Source of the DNA: Sphaerochaeta sp.
Lineage (GTDB): Bacteria; Spirochaetota; Spirochaetia; Sphaerochaetales; Sphaerochaetaceae
DNA length: 9,896 bases
Direction of reading: 5' to 3'
Assembly: GCA_003446545.1 (NCBI GenBank)
Contig: DMAO01000147.1
Span: 1-9,896 of the forward strand
Under the pieces are notes generated by a model. The model was given only the letters and a program-made list of their open reading frames with translations, was not told the origin of the DNA and did no database searches. Made by a program: the position numbers and the translations under genes. How positions within the stretch are numbered: the stretch's first letter is position 1; each line of letters starts with the position of its first letter. Shown here piece by piece: positions 5,512 through 9,896 of the stretch.

Positions 5512-7640
5512 GGGACGAGGAAGGTTCCCAGTACACCAAAGCGCGAGATGCCTCTCTCATCTGGAGCAGACTCTCCCCCAATGGTCAGCATTGCTGACTC
5601 GAGGGGGAGTATTTTTCTGCTGTAGATGAAGTCGACCCTTTCGCTCCATGTTGGTGTAATAAGAGTATTGCCTGCATTTGTTGCTTCGCTGAAGTGGGTA
5701 AGTCTGTAGGTGTCGTAAAACCCCTCGTTCTCCAAAAAGTCCGAAAGTGGCCACAGATAGTCTACCTGACGATAGGCAACAGGGCTGAAGGTATTCCAGT
5801 CCCGATAGGAGGGTTCATACAGGGAAGCCCCCAAGAGGGTGGCAACCGTAAGAGAGCCTTCCCCAACTATTCCTTTCATTTGGTTGAGTCTGCTTTCTGA
5901 GAGCTTTTTTTGCGTTGCTTGCCATCCACCGTTCCGAGCAAAAGCTTCTACTACCTGATACTCTGGAAGGTTTGCCACTATGAGACGCAGGTTCTTCTTT
6001 TCCTGGTATTGGATTTCTGCACCAAAGGCGCTTAACTCCTGGATTGGGAAGCTGGTTATGATAGCCCCTGTGCTGAAGATGGCTGCATTAGAGCGCATCT
6101 CCCTGACCAGGGCTATCACATTCTCCATATGGCCTGTGACAAAGACAATGGGAACCCCAAGGTCTTGTATGCTCTGATGAACCTCTGTGACTATCTTGCT
6201 GTCCTTCCAGGGTACATCATCCAGGGGAAGCATCAGGGCACGGAGCGTTTCCCCCTCTTGGGCAAGAGAGGTGGGCATCTCGGTCTTGTAGAGTCTGGGG
6301 TAGGTGATCTGGTCAAGTGGTGGAATCTGTCTCCACTCTTTTTCCAGCGCCAGGCGCTTCTCTTCCGCTTGGGAGGCGATGCGCTTCTCCTTGGCTTCCT
6401 GTTCCAATCGCTTTGCCAACCGTTCCTGCTCCAGACGTTGTATCTCATCACTACGCAATTGTTCAAGACGGATCTTCTCTTCAATTGTCAGTGTCTTCTC
6501 TTCAAGCTGGGCCTTGAGCATTCGAACTTCAGAGGAGAGGGCATCACGCTCATCGCTTAGTTCCCGATAAGCAACGTTCCGCTGCCCTTCCTGTTCTGAT
6601 AGCAGAGCTTCTTGCTCCTGCTGGAGCGTCTGATTCTCTTCGATCAGGCTTTTCAGTTCAGAAATCTCGTTTGCAAGTTGTACATTCTGCTGCTTCAACT
6701 CTTCAACCTGGGCCTTGAGCATGGAATTTTCAGAGGCGAGTGTATCGCTTTCGTCAGAGAGTTCCTGATAAGCAACGTTTCGTTGCCCTTCCTGTTCTGA
6801 TAGCAGGTCCTCTTGCTCCTGCTCGAGGCGAAGCATTTTTGCTTGTTGCTCCTGTTGGAGCGTCTGATTCTCTTTGATCAGGCTTTTCAGTTCAGATATC
6901 TCGGTTGCAAGTTGTGTATTCTGCTGCTTCAGCTCTTCAATCTGGGCCCTGAGTACGTGATTTTCAGAGGCAAGGACATCACGTTCATCACTGAGTTCCT
7001 GCCAAGCAGAGTTCCGTTGTTTCTCTTGTTCTGATAGCAGGGCTTCTTGCTCCTGTTCGAGGCGAAGCCTTTCAGTTATTTGCTCCTGTTGGAGCGTTTG
7101 GTTCTCTTCGATCATGCTTTGCAGTTCAAGCATCTCGTTGGCGAGTTTTGTGTTTTGCTGCTTCAGCTCTTCAATACGTTCTGCATTCTGTGCATTCAGC
7201 TGCTCAATACGTTGTGCACTCTCTTGAGAAGATAGTTGGGTGTCGAGTAGTATCTCCTCCTTTTCCATGGTGAGCTCTGTAAGGGAGTCAACAAGTTGTT
7301 GGTTTTCTTTGGTTGCCTCTTTCAGACGACTGTTCAAAGTGGTCAAGGAACTTTCAAGTTCCTGTTCCCTCTCTGTGAGGAAGGCAATTCTCTTATCCCT
7401 CTCTGCTTGTTGCTGCTCAACAAGTGCAGCTTGCTCTTGTTGTTCCTGCAGGGCTTCCTCTCTTAGTAAGGCCTCATTTTCCTCTTGTAGGACTGAGTAC
7501 TTGGTGATTGTCTTCTCTTCGGCAACAGAAGCAGTGGGTTGAATGGCTGCTTTCCCCTTGGCTGCAGTGTAGGTCTGACAACCCATAAGGAAAAGAGGCA
7601 AAATGGTGCACAGCACTATGGTGATACGTCGTCTGTTCAT
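5508..7640 (-). CDS. Long coiled-coil lipoprotein with a degenerate EEP-like C-terminal domain
   Basis: A 710-residue exported lipoprotein. The signal is MNRRR, a hydrophobic core, and the lipobox LMGC (18-21) with C21 as the lipidation site. Residues 37-439 contain no proline and are dominated by Glu, Gln and Leu in heptads, forming a predicted coiled coil of about 400 residues. Three tandem repeats of 78, 78 and 67 residues occupy 156-378. Residues about 440-710 are globular and resemble the later half of an endonuclease/exonuclease/phosphatase (EEP) domain. GASLYEPSYRDW (606-617) stands where active relatives have GDFNEPSxxDW, ERVDFIYSRKIL (669-680, counting from the Glu) matches the RxDYIF strand, and SRFGVLGTF (699-707) stands where SDHxxVxxTF is usual. 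The Asp/Asn and Asp/His positions are therefore replaced, which suggests no nuclease activity. An AAGGAA ribosome site overlaps the upstream gene's stop. EEP homology is inference; lipoprotein and coiled coil are clear. The function is unknown, perhaps an envelope spacer or binding protein. Confidence 0.8.
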   Translation of the reverse strand: MNRRRITIVLCTILPLFLMGCQTYTAAKGKAAIQPTASVAEEKTITKYSVLQEENEALLREEALQEQQEQAALVEQQQAERDKRIAFLTEREQELESSLTTLNSRLKEATKENQQLVDSLTELTMEKEEILLDTQLSSQESAQRIEQLNAQNAERIEELKQQNTKLANEMLELQSMIEENQTLQQEQITERLRLEQEQEALLSEQEKQRNSAWQELSDERDVLASENHVLRAQIEELKQQNTQLATEISELKSLIKENQTLQQEQQAKMLRLEQEQEDLLSEQEGQRNVAYQELSDESDTLASENSMLKAQVEELKQQNVQLANEISELKSLIEENQTLQQEQEALLSEQEGQRNVAYRELSDERDALSSEVRMLKAQLEEKTLTIEEKIRLEQLRSDEIQRLEQERLAKRLEQEAKEKRIASQAEEKRLALEKEWRQIPPLDQITYPRLYKTEMPTSLAQEGETLRALMLPLDDVPWKDSKIVTEVHQSIQDLGVPIVFVTGHMENVIALVREMRSNAAIFSTGAIITSFPIQELSAFGAEIQYQEKKNLRLIVANLPEYQVVEAFARNGGWQATQKKLSESRLNQMKGIVGEGSLTVATLLGASLYEPSYRDWNTFSPVAYRQVDYLWPLSDFLENEGFYDTYRLTHFSEATNAGNTLITPTWSERVDFIYSRKILPLESAMLTIGGESAPDERGISRFGVLGTFLVP
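6507..7175 (-). repeat. Three tandem coding repeats in the coiled-coil lipoprotein gene
   Basis: Three direct repeats in reading order: 7175-6942 (78 codons), 6941-6708 (78 codons) and 6707-6507 (67 codons). Each starts with (I/V)EELKQQN and ends ENxxLxAQ or similar, and all share LIxENQTLQQEQ and LLSEQExQRN. The third unit lacks 33 bases (11 codons). The missing segment corresponds exactly to one spacing between two copies of TTGCTCCTG (plus strand), which lie 33 bases apart in unit 2 (6813 and 6846) and unit 1 (7047 and 7080). Only one copy remains in unit 3. Confidence 0.9.
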
Positions 7641-7650
7641 GATCAGTTCC

Positions 7651-7932
7651 TTAGGTGGTGAAAAAGGCTTCTGCCCGTTTTTTTGCGTCTGCTTTTTTAC
7701 GATCTTCCTCTAGGTTGTCTTCACCTAGCATAAAGAAATCACAAAAGTTAGCTTCTTGTTTTTCTTCAATGACTTCATCTATTCCTTCGAGACAATCATG
7801 ATAAGCCCCAGGGCTGTAAAACCTACAGTTGTAACAGCTGTGCAGAGGTTTTTCACAGTGTAGACAGATGGTATGTGTCCCTATTATTTGCAGGGTTTCT
7901 ACTGCTGTATGGCAGTGGTGACATGCTTTCAT
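7651..7932 (-). CDS. Small cysteine-rich, zinc-ribbon-like protein
   Basis: A 93-residue acidic protein with eight cysteines arranged like two metal sites: C4xxC7 with C23xxC26, and C33xxC36 with C47 and C64. The second half, CYNCRFYSPGAYHDCLEG continuing to ANFCDFF, follows a pattern I recognise in small conserved bacterial proteins of unknown function (CxxCxFY, C, then ANFCxxF). The tail is a charged helix (EEDRKKADAKKRAEA). It lacks a signal peptide, so a cytoplasmic zinc-binding protein is likely, perhaps binding protein or nucleic acid partners; that is inference. The ATG follows a GGAG site eight bases away. It starts two bases after the HIT stop and ends ten bases before the lipoprotein start, so it is the middle gene of a three-gene operon. 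Confidence 0.75.
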   Translation of the reverse strand: MKACHHCHTAVETLQIIGTHTICLHCEKPLHSCYNCRFYSPGAYHDCLEGIDEVIEEKQEANFCDFFMLGEDNLEEDRKKADAKKRAEAFFTT

Positions 7933-7934
7933 CG

Positions 7935-8336
7935 TCAGAACTCCAGTTTTTCCCCATACTTGGCCATTTCGCCTTCAGCATAGGTCTCTTTGGTGAATCC
8001 AAACTTCTGTCCGTCATCTGTGTAACGGGGGATGATATGGATGTGGAGGTGGGGTACTTCCTGTCCGCTTGCGGCTCCATTGTTTATTATCAGATTGGTT
8101 CCATCACATTCCAGAGCAGAGCGTAATTTCATGTCTGCTTGTTGTGAGATATCCATAAGATGGTTCAATATCGGCAGGGGGCACTCGCTGAACGTCGGGT
8201 AGGGGTCGCGGGAAATGACCAGAAGATGCCCCTTATGCACCGGGTTGATGTCCAATATAACGGTACAAAGGGCATCTTTATGTACTATAACCGAAGGTAT
8301 CTCTCCTTCTTGAATTCTTGTAAAAATGGTTTTCAT
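7935..8336 (-). CDS. HIT-family (histidine triad) nucleotide hydrolase
   Basis: A 133-residue HIT protein of the HinT/Fhit-like cytoplasmic nucleotide hydrolase and transferase superfamily. The histidine triad is H96-L-H98-I-H100 in EVPHLHIHIIPRY, with the supporting motifs GEIPSVIVHKD (11-21), DINPVHKGHLLVISR (29-43) and NGAASGQEV (86-94). HinT-type members cleave P-N bonds of AMP-lysine-like or aminoacyl-adenylate compounds. The start ATG at 8336 is chosen because an AGGTG site lies four bases upstream and the protein begins MKTIFTRIQEGEIPS, as family members do; an in-frame start ten codons earlier adds unlike residues. It is the first gene of the minus-strand operon and is divergent from fusA. 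Length and motifs are complete. Confidence 0.93.
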   Translation of the reverse strand: MKTIFTRIQEGEIPSVIVHKDALCTVILDINPVHKGHLLVISRDPYPTFSECPLPILNHLMDISQQADMKLRSALECDGTNLIINNGAASGQEVPHLHIHIIPRYTDDGQKFGFTKETYAEGEMAKYGEKLEF

Positions 8337-8352
8337 GGTACACCTCAAAGCT

Positions 8353-8371
8353 ATTGTAGCACACAATTATC
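8353..8371 (-). promoter_or_regulatory. Candidate -10 elements for the HIT operon
   Basis: Two -10-like boxes are seen on the minus strand: TACAAT (8353-8358) and GATAAT (8366-8371), each 5 of 6. TACAAT would give a very short leader beginning at the ribosome site. GATAAT has TTCACA upstream, but with only 15 bases of spacing. Neither is convincing alone; a promoter somewhere here is expected because the first gene of the operon starts at 8336. Confidence 0.25.
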
Positions 8372-8403
8372 TAGTCGGAAAAGGATTGTGAAGGTAAAAG
8401 GGA

Positions 8404-8432
8404 TTGCACAAAAATCCCTATTGTAATATTAT
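8404..8432 (+). promoter_or_regulatory. Candidate sigma70-type promoter for fusA
   Basis: TTGCAC (8404-8409) and TATTAT (8427-8432) are separated by exactly 17 bases. The -10 box matches consensus in 5 of 6 positions; the -35 box is weaker (first three bases). Transcription would start near 8440, leaving an untranslated leader of about 160 bases before fusA. Confidence 0.4.
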
Positions 8433-8599
8433 CCACAAGGTACGCTACGCTATCGGTAGCTTACGGGCCGAGTCTCTATCCCTTCCTCATTGCAGTATAT
8501 GGGTATACAAGAAACAGAAGGCTCTTTCAATACGGAAAATTATAGTTGCAGGAAATACTGCAGCATCGCTTGTATTCTATATTATAGAGGTTTAACAGT
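8433..8599 (+). promoter_or_regulatory. Long fusA leader with two hairpins
   Basis: No gene is credible here. Two short inverted repeats are seen: GCTAC (8444-8448) with GTAGC (8456-8460), loop 7; and GTTGCAG (8545-8551) with CTGCAGC (8558-8564), seven pairs including one G-T, loop 6. CTATATTATAG (8577-8587) is a near-palindrome just before the GAGG ribosome site (8587-8590), which stands nine bases from the ATG. The leader may take part in post-transcriptional control of EF-G, but no known riboswitch or ribosomal-protein site was recognised. Confidence 0.3.
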
Positions 8600-9896
8600 A
8601 TGGCTGATTTGCAAAACATGAGGAACATCGGAATTAGTGCCCACATTGACTCGGGTAAGACTACTCTCACCGAACGTATCCTCTACTACTGCAATAAAAT
8701 CCACGAAATACATGAAGTTCGTGGAAAGGACGGCGTTGGCGCCACCATGGATAGCATGGAGCTTGAGCGAGAACGTGGAATTACGATTGCTTCCGCCGCA
8801 ACAAATGTTATGTGGAAGGACACTGAGATCAACATCATCGATACTCCGGGACACGTTGACTTCACCATTGAGGTAGAGAGGTCTTTGCGTGTTCTCGATG
8901 GCGCAGTACTTGTGCTTTGTTCAGTTGCAGGTGTGCAAAGTCAGTCGATCACTGTTGACCGACAAATGAAACGCTATCATGTTCCCCGCATTGCATTTGT
9001 CAACAAATGTGACCGTACGGGTGCAAACCCCTACCGTGTTCAGAAACAGCTGGTTGAAAAACTTGGTCTGAATGCAGTATTGTTGCAGATTCCCATTGGG
9101 CTTGAAGACAAGATGAAGGGAGTTGTGGACCTTGTTTCCATGAAGGCCCTCTACTTTGACGATGGTCCTGCCCAGGATGCAATGCGCATTGCAGAGATTC
9201 CCTCCGAGTTGCTTGAGGAAGCCAAGGCGAAGCGTGAAGAGATGCTTGACAGCATCTCCATGTGCTCTGATGCAGTTATGGAGGCTATGCTTGAGGAGAC
9301 CCTTACCGAAGAACTTCTCAACACTGAGATCCGCAAGGCTACCATTGCTTTGAAGCTCGTTCCTGTCCTTATGGGTTCTGCCTACAAGAACAAAGGTATC
9401 CAGGCACTGCTCAATGCAGTAGTCAGCTATCTCCCCAATCCAGGGGACGTAACCAACAGGGCTCTGGACCTAGATAATCATGAAGAGGAAATTATTCTTC
9501 CTTCAGACGAGAACCTCCCTCCTGTTGTGCTTGCTTTCAAGCTTGAGGATGGTCAGTATGGTCAGCTCACCTATATCCGTGTCTATCAGGGGAAGGTGAG
9601 GAAGGGTGATGAACTGTTCAATACCCGCAGTCACAAGAAGTTCAGAGTTGGGCGCCTTATCAGGATGCACTCCAATAACATGGAAGACCTCGTCGAAGCT
9701 GGTTGTGGTGAGATTGCCGCCCTGTTCGGTATCGAGTGTGCTTCCGGTGATACCTTCTGTGACCCGAAGCTGAACTACTCGCTCAGTTCCATGTATGTGC
9801 CTAACCCTGTTATCTCGCTGGCTATCAAGCCAATTGATAAGAAGGCGGCAGACAACATGGGTAAGGCTCTTAACCGCTTTACCAAGGAAGACCCCA
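8600..9896 (+). CDS. fusA: Elongation factor G, mitochondrial/spirochaete type (spdEFG1); N-terminal 432 residues
   Basis: The frame is open from ATG 8600 to the right edge (432 full codons of about 690-700 expected). EF-G is the GTPase that moves tRNAs and mRNA through the ribosome. GTP-binding motifs are the P-loop AHIDSGKT (14-21), switch I RGITI (59-63), DTPGH (81-85) and NKCD (135-138). The G domain is followed by domain II, visible as [20 protein letters not shown] and [21 protein letters not shown], and domain III begins at [12 protein letters not shown]. The Ser in DSGKT (Ala in ordinary EF-G), [19 protein letters not shown] and [13 protein letters not shown] are hallmarks of the mtEFG1/spdEFG1 lineage. 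In bacteria that carry it, spdEFG1 performs translocation, with a paralogue spdEFG2 elsewhere doing ribosome recycling; that paralogue is not in this window. Cys137 in NKCD is a less usual residue there. Confidence 0.95.
   Translation, partial: MADLQNMRNIGISAHIDSGKTTLTERILYYCNKIHEIHEVRGKDGVGATMDSMELERERGITIASAATNVMWKDTEINIIDTPGHVDFTIEVERSLRVLDGAVLVLCSVAGVQSQSITVDRQMKRYHVPRIAFVNKCDRTGANPYRVQKQLVEKLGLNAVLLQIPIGLEDKMKGVVDLVSMKALYFDDGPAQDAMRIAEIPSELLEEAKAKREEMLDSISMCSDAVMEAMLEETLTEELLNTEIRKATIALKLVPVLMGSAYKNKGIQALLNAVVSYLPNPGDVTNRALDLDNHEEEIILPSDENLPPVVLAFKLEDGQYGQLTYIRVYQGKVRKGDELFNTRSHKKFRVGRLIRMHSNNMEDLVEAGCGEIAALFGIECASGDTFCDPKLNYSLSSMYVPNPVISLAIKPIDKKAADNMGKALNRFTKEDP

Noticed and set aside
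6507..7175. Possible CRISPR-like or non-coding satellite array
   Set aside because: The repeats are 201-234 bases, in frame, without unique spacers, and encode a coiled coil; they are intragenic coding repeats.
6129..7542. Several plus-strand open frames rich in Leu, Phe and Ser
   Set aside because: They are antisense shadows of the Glu/Gln-rich coiled coil on the minus strand; the apparent membrane-like composition is the complement of GAG, GAA and CAG codons, and they repeat with the same period.
7240..7542. A plus-strand Ser/Cys-rich 100-codon frame
   Set aside because: It is the antisense shadow of the N-terminal coiled coil; the serine and cysteine richness is the complement of Glu/Gln/Ala codons.
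8404..8595. A 63-codon frame in the fusA leader starting at TTG
   Set aside because: Its start coincides with the likely -35 box, it has no in-frame ATG or GTG with a ribosome site, and the translation has no recognisable features.

Overview
The window looks like chromosomal DNA of a spirochaete, most likely a Sphaerochaeta-like or related free-living member. The strongest clue is the elongation factor G at the right end. Its P-loop region (AHIDSGKT) and the [19 protein letters not shown] stretch are of the mitochondrial/spirochaete-planctomycete type (spdEFG1), not the ordinary bacterial EF-G type. Lipoprotein signal peptides, a fragment resembling the end of an outer-membrane barrel, and a two-gene class I fumarase fit this placement. 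The genus is inference. No tRNA, rRNA, CRISPR array, insertion sequence or phage gene is visible.

Bases 1-3097 hold a tightly packed plus-strand cluster. It runs from the 3' end of a probable outer-membrane barrel protein, through a TIGR01212/YhcC-type radical SAM protein and a VanZ-family membrane protein, to the alpha and beta subunits of an iron-sulfur fumarate hydratase. All four junctions overlap (1, 4, 23 and 8 bases), so the genes are probably co-transcribed and translationally coupled even though their functions look unrelated.

Bases 3098-4886: after a 205-base gap with two inverted repeats comes an FKBP-type prolyl isomerase lipoprotein. Its 3' end overlaps by 26 bases the 3' end of a convergent YjjG-type HAD nucleotidase. 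A 92-base divergent promoter region separates the HAD gene from the next gene.

Bases 4887-8336: a DUF308/HdeD-type membrane protein runs toward a minus-strand operon. The operon is read HIT-family hydrolase, then a small cysteine-rich zinc-ribbon-like protein, then a 710-residue coiled-coil lipoprotein, with gaps of only 2 and 10 bases. The DUF308 and lipoprotein stop codons abut inside one near-perfect 24-base palindrome. The lipoprotein is the most unusual gene here. It has a lipobox, about 400 residues of proline-free coiled coil with three tandem 78/78/67-residue repeats, and a C-terminal domain that looks like an endonuclease/exonuclease/phosphatase fold with several catalytic motif residues replaced.

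Bases 8337-9896: a divergent control region with a roughly 160-base leader precedes fusA (EF-G), which runs off the right edge after 432 codons.

Most of the window is ordinary housekeeping. The items worth a second look are the coiled-coil lipoprotein with its degenerate enzyme-like end, the repeat-contraction signature inside it, the palindrome at the convergent stops, and the small cysteine-rich partner gene.
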